Positions 13,482-25,841 of a stretch of 64,000 bases of DNA are shown piece after piece. The notes under the pieces are model-generated. The model was not told the DNA's origin and searched no databases. It was given only the letters and a program-made list of their open reading frames with translations. Origin of the DNA: Stereum hirsutum FP-91666 SS1 (Eukaryota > Basidiomycota > Agaricomycetes > Russulales > Stereaceae). Location: assembly GCF_000264905.1 (NCBI RefSeq), contig NW_006763136.1, positions 291,934 to 355,933 of the forward strand, written 5' to 3'. Made by a program: the position numbers and the translations under genes. How positions within the stretch are numbered: position 1 is the stretch's first letter; every line of letters begins with the position of its first letter.

Positions 13482-14727
13482 ATGCCAATGACCATGGCCC
13501 ACTCTGGAGGAAATGCGTCTCCTACAGCCTCTAGCACTGACCGACCAGAGCGTTCTCGTAACGCGAAGGCACAGGCTCGCCACCGCGCCAAGCGCAAGGC
13601 CTACATCGAGCAGGTGCGTTTCGTCGTCGTCCGCCGCGACGGAAGCAAAATTTCTGACCCCGACGCCTCGCGTCCTTGACGTTGTATTCGTTCTACTCAG
13701 CTCGAGCAGACCGTGACCAAACTCCAGACTGTCCTCGCTCTCTCCCCAGAGCAGGTCGCAGCCCTGCCACCGCCGTCGATTCGCATTCGACAACTCGAGC
13801 AGGAGAACGAGAAGCTTCTGCACGAAAACAACGAGCTCCGGCGGCAACTTCAGATGACGGGCCGACGGGCCTCCATGCTCGACGACATCGACCGCCGCGG
13901 GTCACTACATTCGATATCATCCAACGACGGCTACGGACGCGAAACCAAAAAGCGGAGGATGTCGGACGAGGATGTTTACATCGTGAGTGGACCCAGTGCG
14001 CTTCCGATCTGGTTGGCTGTTAACATGTTGTTCGGTCCTGCGTGTCAGAGCCCACGAGAGACGCCCACGCCGCCATCAACGGAAGCGCTCGCGCCACCGC
14101 ATCAATTCCCTCCCATCAACCACTCTTCCTACATGTCCTCGTCAACGCCACAGACGTCTTCCTACAACTCGCAGCTTCTTCCTTCCAATGGTGTCCATAG
14201 CTTCCCCGGCTATGCGAGTCTCCCTTCTGTCCACACCTCGGCGACGTCGAGCCCTACCACATACTCGGCAAGTATCAATTTCCTCCAAAGACCAGTTTAG
14301 CTTTAAGCGAAACTGCGTCTGATTCGAGCTCTGGATCCTAGTGACGTTGCGTGTTACAGCAACCAGGCCAGGCGTCAACTCCGCAGTCCCAGCACTACGC
14401 TTCAAACGGCCAAACTCTTCAGCAGTCGCGAGCGTCGCATCAACTGGGGAACGGTCAGGTGTTGGGGTCTCAACAGAGCTCACATACCTATGGGATTGTG
14501 AAGGTGGAGGAAGACGCGTATATTGTGGGTGTTTTTTTCCCCTAATTTTTTTTAAATTTAGTTTTGACTCACTTTGTTTCCAGTCTCCTACGCATGAACA
14601 TGCACAACATCTAGCTTATAATACTCCCGCCATCTCTCCATACACTACCCACGCTCACGCCCATGCGCCTGAGCTAAACTCTTGGCAGCACACCTACTCC
14701 TCAGACCGGACGCAAATTCATGCCTAG
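13482..14727 (+). CDS. bZIP transcription factor
   Basis: Predicted sequence-specific DNA-binding protein, 312 aa, nuclear. The basic region is at about residues 24-40 (RNAKAQARHRAKRKAY) and runs across the first intron into the zipper (LEQTVTKLQTVLALS, then IRQLEQENEKLLHENNELRRQL). The rest is rich in Ser, Pro, Gln and Thr, as in activation domains. Exons: 13482-13613, 13701-13982, 14049-14271, 14367-14524, 14584-14727; frame is kept throughout. Intron 3 can be read as GT-AG (14272-14366) or as GC-AG (donor 14269, acceptor 14359); both keep the same downstream frame and differ by a few residues. A motif ending in DVYI or DAYI closes exons 2 and 4. The basic region resembles other basidiomycete bZIP proteins, but the target genes cannot be inferred. 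Confidence 0.85.
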
Positions 14728-17700
14728 ACTTTCCCTTTATCGACTCCCTTTCACCCATTGAGGGCCGAACGGTTCCGGCCGGCGGTCTTGTTCATGTTCT
14801 TGTCGCGATAGCGCACCCACCTTCCGCTTTCCTCTCGACCTGCATATCGATCTCACGTCCTTTACATTTTTACTGTTTCCTTGCTCTCGTACACTGCTTT
14901 GCCTTGTCCCGGCGCCGTTACACGACCCTTTCTTCATCTCTATCTTGCTCATCACTCATCACTCTGCACTCTCCCTACTACTTACCAGCATCCGAGTATT
15001 GTCCGTCGTGGTCGCATTCTGAATCTGAATCATTGGTCTCATACATCTGGGCTATGGGCTTTTCACGTCTCATACTATCAACGACTGGTCTCGTTCGATT
15101 AGACCCAGACCGAAAGTAGCGTTTAGCGTTAGGTATCGCTCAAGATTTGCGTTTCGGTTTGGCTTCGTCTTGTCCATAGAAATCGTGTATTTCCTCTCTC
15201 CGAGGTCTTCCGCCTCCGTCTAGTCTGTCTGATGCAGTCTTGTGTCCGAGATGTCGTTCATGATCTTGTCTTAACGTTCAACCGTGGTCTCGTGTATGTA
15301 TATATCACCCCGTTGTACTACTTCTTATCCCCAATGGCTCTAGCACTGGCCCCTTCATCCCTGGATACAATTGTCGCGCCACCTATTTTTCTCCTCTCGC
15401 TGTCACTCGTAAAACCCGCGGCGAATCCGACATGTTCAACGGGCTTGCATGTGTGCATCAGGACACCTACTCATTTAGCGGACAATTATCTCCACTGACT
15501 CGCTGGGTGGCGCATCACTCAGACCACGGTAACAGCATGCCGTATCCCGCCGTGTCCATTCGCCGCCTCAGTTCATCCTCCGCGGCCTTCCGACTCCCAT
15601 TAGAGTTGCAAAGAACCCGAACATCCGTCCCCATCCGTCCGTCCGTCCATCACCGTACCCACAAAATCAGGGACAGCGACCTGCTCGCCTGCGTCCTCCG
15701 AGCAGCGAGGGATGCGTCTTCATCCATCAGAACATTCGGAATTTCCCCTCGTATCGGTACTTCACCCATTTCCAACCCACCCCACAGAGGAGCCCGGCTT
15801 CGGCTTCGACTTCGACTCGAGTCTCGCACGATTTCGCTCGGACGTTCTAGCCAGTCGTGGCTCGCGGGAACCTTTCGCCGAGACACCGATTGTGTCTTGT
15901 GGACAGGGAACAAGACGAGTGGGGCGAGAGGGGCGAGTGATATATTCAGGCCATACTTAGGGGTAGGAACTGCTGAGCGTCGATGAGGTGCCGTCACTGG
16001 CCGGTCTTCTTGCTTGACGCCATACGTTCCGTAAGTCATAGATAGATCGCCGACCCGATTCTCACGACTGCCAGTAGCGGAAGACGCGATTGAATTGAAT
16101 GGATTGAATGCTGCAGCTAAACTTATAACTCTGTGAGTGCTTAAATTCTCCAAGGACTTATGACGACGAACGGAGGGAACGAACAGGATTTGGGCCCGGA
16201 GCTCATCGACGGCGAATTGAATCGGATGGGTTTGGGGACTCAAACCGAGTCCGATGAGCCGTCAACCATTCCCCAATGGGGTTCCGCTTTGGATCAATGA
16301 CAGGTCACGGCGATATTGCACGGATACTTACTGTAACTCAATTTAACTGGCTTTGACCGCTTTGATCGTGGATGAGCTGCCACATGTACTTACACGGTAT
16401 AGACATGCCGGCGGTATAATACACAAGGATACCGACCATGCGGGACCGGACGCAGCTAAGGCCCTTCGACGAGTTATCTGCCGGCAGTTGCAAGGAGGGG
16501 CGCAACCGCAACGACGCATCCATGCGAAGAGTCATTTTCAGGGTGTACATACGCGGTTTTTGATTGATCTGCCGGAGGATCATGATCAGGAGGGAGAAAA
16601 ATACGACTGCAGGAAGCGATGTACTCACCATGTGCTCAAGTGGACACATGTTTGATTCGCGAGGGGACAAACTCCAAAACGCAAGTGTCCACAACTGACG
16701 TGCCACGCCACCCGATACGGGCCACGCCCCCATTCCCTAGTCCGTTAGTAGGCATCCTTGGACACCGTGATAATGTACGCAATGACCGGGAGAACATGAG
16801 CGAACGGTTCGGTTTCCATTTCTCCGAACAGTGTCACCGTGTCAAGAACAGAACCTAGAAGACATAAAGCTAAACGGTCGGGGTTAGCCTGATCTGCGTG
16901 GTGGGTTATATGGAGAGCCTAAAGACAGAGACGCAACTGCTACGGTGGCTTTTAGTATACTCGTGAACCTCTATCACTGCGATCCAGGGGCGGCTTGCGA
17001 TTAAGTTGACATCTGTTGGTGCATACGTCCGTCGACAGTCGTCACTACACATAAACAAAAGGGCAGCAAACCATGATCGACGAGGATAGGCACAGAGAGA
17101 CAAGACCACAGCCTTTTCGACAGGAGGACCTGTCACCGCGATTACCGCGTTCCAGTCATGCCCTTCTACGCTAGACCCTCCGCAGATAAGTGCTTGCATA
17201 CCCCGTAATGAAAAAAAAAAACATCGCTCGTCGTCGGCCGTCAAAAGGCCCGAGAAGCTGATCAACCAGCACGAGTTTCATCCGGTCAATGCCAAACATG
17301 GGCCTACTTACCTTCCCCACAAGGACGGCCGCAGTAGGCTTAGGCCTTCGACCCGAGAAAACTGGTGCCAAGTGTACACAGAACAGAAAACGAGGTGACC
17401 CAAGGACGGTCGGTCAGCACTCACGGACATCCTGAGCGCACCGAGCGCCGACGCTTCTAGTGTTGGGCCTTGACGAAGTTTCGCAGAATGATTCGTAGTT
17501 GAGCGAACGAACATAGAGTTCAGATTTGAAAGAATAGAACTTTATCGATCGGTGGCGTGGTCCCATCTCCGTCGCCAGCAGTTATCGCGTATCAGTCTCG
17601 GTGGCCCCGTCCGACGTGGAAGGCTGTAGCACTGTCACAGCGCAGTGATGCCCGTTAGTGAGTTTGCGATTGGGATGTGTATATGTTTGCACGCAGGGTC

Positions 17701-18068
17701 GGGAACATGAAGGGGAAGAGGACGCAGCGTCAGCGAGCCGTGAGTGGATACAGACATTATGGGCGCAGCAGTTTCGGAGGATAGCGATGAAGGGATGCGG
17801 AGGCCGCAAGAATTTGGGATTCTCGAACAGCCTGGAAACGAAAGCACGTGAGCTAGGACACGGCGTGACGCGAAGGCGGGCAAAGGTTATTGTGGCCCAT
17901 GTTGACAAGGAAGAAAGTCGCTCGTGTCTGCACAAAACACCAACCAAACAAGAACAATCAACAGCAAAGGCCAACGCGCGGGGATCCAAGCCCTGTCAGA
18001 AAACCTTTATCATTACCAGCACATTATCGTCGACACTTCATCGAAATCCTCTCCATCAAAAAGAAACA
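14728..18068. other. Gene-poor interval downstream of the bZIP gene
   Basis: About 3.3 kb. The first several hundred bases are T- and C-rich and probably include a long 3' UTR. A 197-codon minus-strand frame (15650-16243) is low complexity (Arg/Ser) and competes with frames on the plus strand. No domain, splice-linked exon chain or RNA gene was recognised. The final part should hold the promoter of the gene starting at 18069. Confidence 0.45.
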
Positions 18069-19923
18069 ATGGCACGTCTCGCGGATGAACAAGGTCAGTC
18101 AGGTTGAAACTGCACAGATGGAGGAACTGATGAGAGCCCTGCGAAAGGTCAAAGCGTCGACACGTCAACCCCGCCGCGAGCATCATCACTATCAAGTAGC
18201 TCTGCTGGTCCCTCTCTTTCCCCGCCGAAGGGAGATACAAAACCTCAATGGCCGCCAAACCAAGGCAAGGGAGCGAATCCCTCACCTCCTCCAAGCCCCA
18301 AGCGACCAAAGGATCCCCGAACCAAACGGCGTTACTTGTTCGATGCTCTAAAGAAGCGTCGTATTTATCGAATCGCGAACACTGTCCGATTCGACAGTAA
18401 GTCATTAGATCTTCTGAAGATCGGCGTGAAACTTTACTGAGCTATGGGCATCGTAGGAGCGTGCCCGAAAATTTTCAATGCCACTATGGTTACGCCTGAT
18501 GTGGTATGCGGGGGGCTTACTAGTAAATATAACTTTGATATGGATATGAGAGCAGACGCGTGGTACATAACCTGGAGAAAAATGGGCGAGAGCGGATGGT
18601 ATGTGGCGTGCTTTCGCAACGTTGACAAATGCTATCTATGTTGACCATAACCTCCCATAAACATAGGAAATCAAAGGAAGAGCTGCGACGAGTGACACAA
18701 GAAGTGACACACCAAATCGTGGGCGATTTCTCCAGCTTTCTTTTATTGAGTGCTAAGCGCAATGCCATTCTTTGCATAATATAGCTGGCTGAACTTGGGC
18801 ACCGGCTGATGGAAGAAGTACATGGTCACCACTTCACTTTCATCGATGCTCATCTGAGCCACGACGTCAAGGGCATAGTATGGGCCGCTCAAGACATCGT
18901 TTCTCGATTCGGAAAACTGGGGAGGGGTCGTGATGCGATCTGCGTTGGCGTAAGTACAAATCATGCATCCTTCCCGAAATCATCACCTTAGCGAAATAAC
19001 GCACCTCGAGTAGATACCAGCGATGCGAGAGGGGATCGAGGCTTGCAAGATACTTGAATACCAGCACGATATCCACGTAAACTTGACCTCAATATCGAGC
19101 TTGATCCACGCCGCTGCTTGCGCAGAAGCTGGAGCAACGGCGATCACAGTCCCTATCTCAAAGGTCAGTGTTCACGGTGCTCTCTAACGATGTGGAACAA
19201 AGTTCAACTGATTGACATTCGTGTACCCGACGGTGATATTTAAAGATGACGAGTAGGCAGAAAGGGCGCAAAGAAGTCATGACTGGACCCGTTTTGGAAG
19301 AGATTCGGGCGATAAAGGCGTTTTACGCCTTGCATGAGATACCAACGATGGTGATCGCGGGACCAGCAGAGCATGTAAGTCGTCCTTCCTCCCTTCCTTC
19401 CTTTGAGTTACGCCTTCGTCAGGCAGAATGCTCTATTGTGCTAGAGATGAGTCTTTGGGTGTAGTGAGATTTTTTGATAGCACATAACTGACGTTACCCG
19501 GTCATCTAGGCTCGCGAGCTTTGTGCATTGGCGTCCCTGGACGGGCTTGCATTCACAGACGGACAAGGTCGATGGTGTGAGCAATGGAACTCATACCCCA
19601 AGCTCGACGCCCGCTGCTCAGACTCCACAGAACAATTCCTTGAGAAGCTTCCGTCCCCTATAGACTTTGAGTATCCCCACCCGGGTACAAATCCCGAGGC
19701 CGTATCTTCTGAGACACTCGAAATCTATGAGGACATCTCCACGAATTCTGAAACCTCGACGGAGTTCAAACACATCAAAGCCATCGCCAACTTCATCCGC
19801 TCCAAACTGGTCCTCCAACGATATGCCGTCTCCAGCACTGTTGAACACTCGCACGGATCGAAGCGTTCCTTTGAAGATACGCCAAGCTCTGAGCGGTCTT
19901 CTAAGAAGAGGAAGATGCGTTAA
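18069..19923 (+). CDS. Transaldolase-fold protein lacking the catalytic residues
   Basis: Divergent transaldolase homologue, 441 aa. Start is in a strong context (AAACAATGG). Exons: 18069-18093, 18148-18396, 18457-18598, 18667-18718, 18785-18949, 19014-19163, 19246-19374, 19510-19923. After a Pro/Ser-rich leader (about residues 9-75) the barrel is recognisable: YLFDALKKR, then HFTFIDAHLSHDVKGI, then IPAMREGIEACKIL, then HVNLTSISSLIHAAACAEAG, then LCALASLDGLAF. Against E. coli TalB from memory, the Schiff-base Lys (IKLAST region) is Gly at the CVG/IPAM splice junction. The catalytic Asp (ADTGD) is Asn, the acid/base Glu (STEVDAR) is Phe, and Asn of TNPS is Thr. Only the NLT block is kept. The C-terminus ends in a basic KKRKMR. 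A binding or regulatory role is possible; ordinary transaldolase activity is unlikely. Confidence 0.7.
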
Positions 19924-21982
19924 AGCCAGTGATATGTTGTAGGCGACGAGACACGAGGCTCTTATTCTAGCCAAGGAGAAGGCTAGACGAGAGGAGAGGG
20001 ACCCGCTCCAAAAACGACGGTGTGGAAAACGATGGAGGATTAATTCCTTACTTCAAGCTCGAACATTGGAAGAACTCGAATGTATGTAGTCCACCGACAG
20101 TAGGCGAGGTGTGTCAGCACCATTCGATTCCATCAGGGATGGATAGTCTATGGACCATATTGTATTAGCCGTGTACGTGTCATGTAACGAGGATGTGGAT
20201 TAATGTGGGCCCTGTTCAACGAGCATGTATGAAGGGGTCGTTTACGCCACCAACGCCACAGCAATGTTATACCGCGTGCACGACTCACCCTAAGCACTGA
20301 TATGATAACCTAGAACTCTCCAGGGAATCCATATCATGACTATCATCCGCCAATTTACATTGACGGAGATGAACTGTGCTACAGCTATCGCAACAAGCGG
20401 TCTCGCCAAACGTAGGCCTAGGAAAGTTCATCCACACCGCCTCAACTAGGAACAAGGCGCTTGCCTGCATCCGAGGACGTACGCAAACACCCACCAGTCA
20501 GGCTGGCTGGGAACATAACTTCCTGTATATGTCTTAGCGGGCAGCCCGATGATAACTTATCACCGTTGGGCAGGACAGTGCCAGCCCCAACTTGTGGTAC
20601 CATCGTCTGCCTACAAGGTCCAAGCTCGCCACACCGAGCAACCGCGGAAAGACTGTCAAACTCCCCAATCTGCCGAAACGTGCCGGGCAAAAGAAGATGA
20701 ATAGTAGTGGCAGATGACCATTCCATCGACCGAGAAATCATGTCTTGTCTGTGAATCAGCAAACCCCTTCCGCAACGCGACTGCCGCATGGCAATTCGAA
20801 GGAGCCTCCTGCCGGGCGGAGGTGACGGATCCAGTCGCAATGATTCGACGGCGGTCTAAAACCAGAGAAGCAAGGCAGAACGCTGAATGAACAAGGATAT
20901 GAGAAGAGCGCCTCGCCCTAATGGGCGTCAAAGTAGACGAATCGAGTAGACGCTAGCAGCGGCAATTTGCAGCCTTGGTCCATGACTTGTATTTTGGACA
21001 GCTAGACGTGGTTCCACCCAGAGACAAGAAGGAAAGAGTCTTACAAGTCAGGACGGGCGGCGTGGCCGGTATGCCCACAGATTCACTTTAGAACTTCGTC
21101 TGTAAAGTGGGTAGAGCGGAGGTATTCGTGAGCGAAGAACCTCCACCTCATGGAAAATAAGTCATGGACGAACCTGGCCCCACTCCACACTCAAAGGTCA
21201 CCGTCAAGGTTAGCTTTTACTCGCCTTCCTTGATATACAGTACTTCGGCCTTCCAGGTGGGTCTTGTCTGGGTCGCCCGTGTTGTCCCTGACCATACGGC
21301 CAACGATATCAGCGGAATCCTCCGATACTCGCTGCTGCGAACAACAAAATATAAATGGTCTTGACCAGTACAGGTAGAGGTGGCAACGCTTTGACATAGA
21401 GCGGTGATCGCAAAGCGACGTAGATTGCGCAAGGGTGTGATGTCCGCCTTCAAGTCAAAAGGAGTTTCGGCAGTTATTCTTGCGTTGAGGCCTCGCGAGA
21501 AGAATTGCATCTCCTCGGATGATAGTTGTGATGGACACAGCGGACATACGCCATACTTAAAAGTCAAAAGAACGAAGTAAGAGCCACGGAAAGGCCGCCT
21601 TGCTCCTTGGGTTGAGGTTCATCTACATCAAGAGACTGATGTTAATTTTTGGGATGGGATGCCACGAACCTCATTGAAGAACCAATATAGATACTAGAAG
21701 TCCAGACGGAGTTCTACCGATTGTTCGGTGGACATAATAAGCATGGCAGCGAGCGGTGACTAGTACGAGGGACTCGGACTCATTGAGCATGTCGTTGTGG
21801 ACGACGACGAGCATGAACACCGCACTTTGTGCGTCCGTTTCCCCCATAACCTGGCGGATGTGGCGGGCCGCGAGCACTGCCTGATGAGAATCGTTTTATG
21901 ACCAAGCTGCTCTACGTCTTTGTTGTCTGCGGCCAAGTCCTCTTTTCTTGCCTCTTACGTTGATCTGCTCGGGATTTACACT
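19924..21982. other. Gene-poor interval
   Basis: About 2.06 kb between the transaldolase-like gene and the PHO13-type phosphatase. No motif-bearing frame, tRNA or clear repeat was seen. The last ~100 bases are the presumed phosphatase promoter. An in-frame upstream ATG at 21920 exists, but 21983 gives the family-like N-terminus. Confidence 0.5.
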
Positions 21983-23216
21983 ATGAGTGTCCGTCTAAAC
22001 GCCCAGTCGACCCAGGAGAAGTACTCAGAATTGCTGGACAAGTACGATACTTGGCTGTTCGACTGCGATGGCGTCCTGTGGCACGGTGATCGACTAATCG
22101 ACGGTGTAGTAGAAGTTCTGGAGACTCTGAGGAAACGAGGTCCGTATTGAAACTTTTCTATGGTGATGATTCAATCTCATGTTCAGCTCATACGGTTTTG
22201 ACCTGGTCGTCGCTTCCCGTCTCAAGGCAAGCACATTCTCTTCGTAACGAATAACGCCACAAAGTCGCGGAAGAACTACAAGAAGAAGTTCGACAAACTG
22301 GGAATTCAGGCTGAAGTCGTGCGTAACACCCAGTATAACTCACACCTCGAAATCATCCAAACGGGTTACAGGATGAAGTTTTTGGTTCGGCCTATGCCTC
22401 GGCTGTCTACCTCTCATCTGTTCTGAAACTCCCAAAGGGCAAGAAGGTGTATGTGATTGGCATGGACGGACTAGAGGAGGAGCTCAGGGACGAGGGCATT
22501 GACTTTATCGGCGGAACCGTCAGTCCATTCTACTTCTCTTCACTCGACGAACGCTCACGTTGACGCCCATGACCTTGAAACATGGTAGGATCCTGCGGAC
22601 AACACCTTCGAACCGCCCTCCGAGATCTTGCCAGATTTCTCCGTTGGCGCCGTGGTCATCGGCCTCGACATGTCCATCAACTACACGAAGATGTGCAAGG
22701 CGTTTCGCTACCTTCATTCCAACCCGGACTGCGCGTTCATTGCTACAAACAAGGACTCGACGTATCCTGGAAGCCATGGACTCCTTCCTGGCGCCGGGTC
22801 TTGCATCGCTCCTCTCGAGTACGCCCTGGGACCAAAGAGGACGGCATTGCCCATCGGGAAGCCCAGCAAGACGATGCTTGACTGTATCATGGCGAAGTGG
22901 GGTTTTTCTCCTTCGAACCCTGGTACCTGTTCTTTTCTGACATCCAGCGGCGTGATGCAGGCACCACTTTGACCCAAAACGTACGATCATGGTCGGTGAT
23001 AGGTTGAATACCGATATTGAGTTTGGAAAGGCCGGTGGACTCTCCACACTTCTTGTCCTGTCGGGTGCGTATCTCTTCATGATCATGGTTAGAGGTTGTG
23101 CTCACACGTTTGGGGCAGGTATCACCTCTGAAGACGAACTGACCGGGCCTAACCCCTCCCCTACTGTACCGGACTATGTTACAGATTCTTTGGGAGATCT
23201 CCGTGCTGCGAGCTAG
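21983..23216 (+). CDS. PHO13: PHO13-type HAD phosphatase (4-nitrophenylphosphatase / phosphoglycolate phosphatase)
   Basis: Cytosolic HAD-superfamily phosphatase of 301 aa, close to the usual ~300-310. In characterised members it clears toxic side products such as 2-phosphoglycolate and 4-phosphoerythronate (metabolite repair). Motif I is DCDGVLWHGD (nucleophile Asp), motif II is FVTNNATKSR, the motif III Lys is in PIGKPSK, and motif IV is MVGDRLNTDIEFG. The cap region includes YVIGMDGLEEEL. Exons: 21983-22139, 22227-22318, 22372-22518, 22589-22896, 22961-23064, 23119-23216. The fourth exon must end within AAG at 22896 (donor GTGGGG) to give MAK/HHFDPKRT; reading through gives a stop. All key residues are present, so it should be active. 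Family is clear; exact substrate is inferred. Confidence 0.92.
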
Positions 23217-25841
23217 AAGTAAAGTACTCTCGATAGAGGTACCGCTGAATGTCTAGAAACGTGCAAAATAGATCGGTTCAGGCAGCTTCCCTACATGTGA
23301 GTACTTTTATCGTTGAACCGTCATGAGGGCTTTGCTGATTGGTGTTCTCTTAAAGAAGCGGACATATTAATAGATATATAGAGGGGACCCATCGCACATG
23401 TATCAGTGTTAAGCTGTACTATAAAAGGTAGAAGAAATCACAAACATTATCCTTAGGATTTTTGAAGGCCGCTTCGCGTGCCATTGTATAACCCCTCTCC
23501 GTCTACATTGTTCCACTATCGACTGCTCATGATCCGTACAGAAGAATGGCGTGATCATATCCACAGGTCTCAACGAAATCGAACTCGAATTGCCCAGTCC
23601 AGTCGAGAACTACGAAAATATCTTATACAACTCGTGATCCGTGGCCCTTTGGTAGCTCTTCTACCTTCTTCCCATTCCGTCACCCCGACCGTCCGTATCG
23701 AACCTCCCTCAGAGTCTCGCATCGAGCGCCAGTTTAGAATGTCGCTTTGCACGAAACATTGGTCCGACTAAGGACCGGTGCTGTAAAATTCGCCACGACA
23801 TAGTGGACAGACCCGCTCCATGATCAAAATTCATGAGGACACAGATACTCAAACATCGATCGGACCGACACGGTGTGCTCGCGTGCATATAATCAATTTC
23901 GATTCAATGTGGTATCAGAACTCGAGGAATACACCGTGATCGACGTTGTTCATTCACAACGTAGTATGTACAACGCCATGCACGCAAATCATCGACATCG
24001 AGGACATACCATGTGCACGCTCTCGATCGATCCATCTCACTCCTTCAAGTTTTGCATCACTATACCAGTGTCGATCCGGGAATTTTGTTGACCGGTTCAT
24101 ATCCCATCCATCCATCCATCCATCCATCCATCCATCCTTCCGTCATTGGCCACGAGGGCCCTTGACCGCCTCGAGAGAATAAGTCCTTGGACCTATGACC
24201 GTAGGGACATCTAGAACTTCGTATAAGGTTGATGATATACACTGCGTCCTTGTTGAAGGTAATCAGTACTGTACCACCCACGGTCAGCACGTCAAGCAGT
24301 GCCCCAGCTAAATCTAGAGGGTCGGATACCATCTTGAAATCGAAACTGCAACGTTTGGTCGTGAGCGTGGTTAACTCTTGATAGTCATCGCTTGAGGAGG
24401 CTGGTCCCCCCACATCGCTTCGAATACCAAGTGGAGGGTAAGCGACATGAAAATGTCCAAAACATGCAGCGCCTTTGAACGACGAAGCCAGCATAAAATG
24501 CAGGCTACTATTGTAAACAGAAGGAAAGAGGGGCCGGTGCGTGTTCTGTGGTAGAGCCTGCGGTGCCACACCTCCAACACATTCTCGTTCCAGTCCATGA
24601 AGCTGCCAAAAGAAATGAACACAGGCAATAAAATCAGCTGTGTAACGACGATTGAGGGCTGCGAGTATGATATCGCGGTGTATAACTCACTAGGACCAGA
24701 CCTCTGTCAATTCGACCAGTTTTGGGGATTGGCATTAGGTTTTTTCTGCTTTATGAAGCCGTACGGATTATATACCATTTGACATCATAAATCAGGAGCG
24801 TCTGTCAGTCCTACAGTCGCCTTAGCTATCGTTCTCTTCGTCGTCGAGGAAGGACATGGTGTGGCGCACCGAGTTGGTGAGGGGTTGGCAGAGTCGACAT
24901 GACAAAATCCACTGGGCTCTTGGTAGTATCATTCCAGCACACTTTATCCATGATTGGATCAATCAGAAGGATAGTCGGGACGTTCAGCGTCAAGACATGG
25001 ACAGCCAAAGTTGACGCGTTGAGGATTGGACTCGGTTGATGTCGATGTTGGTGGACAAGTTGGTCCGGCAACTGCCGTTCCTTTCTTTGCAGCAAACACT
25101 CACCAGCACTCACCTCGACTCTTCCTGCCTTACCGTTTTGGCTACGATCATTCGGCGACTATAATTGGGCTCGAAATCATTTGCTTGCATTCACTACAAA
25201 CTACCTATGGTGCCCTCTATTTGGCTTTCCCACAAATCATCGATGTTCAGGAAACCGAACGCACACGACTGTATCCCGGACCCTCTGCCTTCATGGGAAG
25301 GAGAGCAAGGCAGCGTCGCAGGACATTCCACGGACGATTGTACTTTGAATGCATATCTTCAATAAGGCGCTGCTAAAGTACTAGTAGTCGTAAGGGTGCC
25401 GAATTCTGCTCCCATATCTTGGATTACTCACTCGGACAAGGCGAAGACAGTTGCAAGGTCCGTCAGTAGCCCATTGTCGCACTTTGTTCTCCATTTTCCA
25501 TCATTATGCACTGATCAGTGTTGTGACTGAGTCCTATCTCCATAGCGATGTTCATGTCATCGTGATGGGTACAGGCTTTTGTTCATTTGTGCGCTTCTTG
25601 GCGGCAGTGACACATTGCGTCATGGACCGATTCGGCAAAACAATGGGCTCTTGCCTGCATGCATGGTTTCACCCCTGTTGCGCTTCTCCTCTGGCACCGA
25701 TTAACCACGATATAAAGTATTGTCTCGGTCTTTCGCGATCCATAGCTTTCCGAAGCTTCTCCCACGTCGATCTCTCCTATTCTCCTCGCCCTCGCTGCAG
25801 CCCTCGAACTTGTGTCTTCACCTTGTTGGTCATCTCAACTC
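23217..25841. other. Gene-poor interval with a CATC microsatellite
   Basis: About 2.6 kb. Aside from the tetranucleotide repeat at 24104-24138 nothing was recognised. The 80-odd bases before 25842 are C/T-rich, typical of fungal promoters just upstream of a start codon. Confidence 0.5.
24104..24138. repeat. (CATC)n microsatellite
   Basis: About eight uninterrupted CATC/CCAT tetranucleotide units in non-coding DNA. Likely to be length-polymorphic between strains. Confidence 0.9.

Noticed and set aside
15650..16243. 197-codon minus-strand frame with an Arg/Ser stretch
   Set aside because: Low complexity, competing frames on the other strand, no motif, no splice-linked continuation.
18069..18107. 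Short peptide followed by TGA, suggesting a nonsense mutation in the transaldolase-like gene
   Set aside because: A 54-bp intron (18094-18147) with a CTGAT branch site removes the stop and keeps frame.
17658..18351. Two overlapping plus-strand frames upstream of and over the transaldolase-like gene
   Set aside because: The true reading frame of 18148-18396 is different and joins the later exons; these are shadows.
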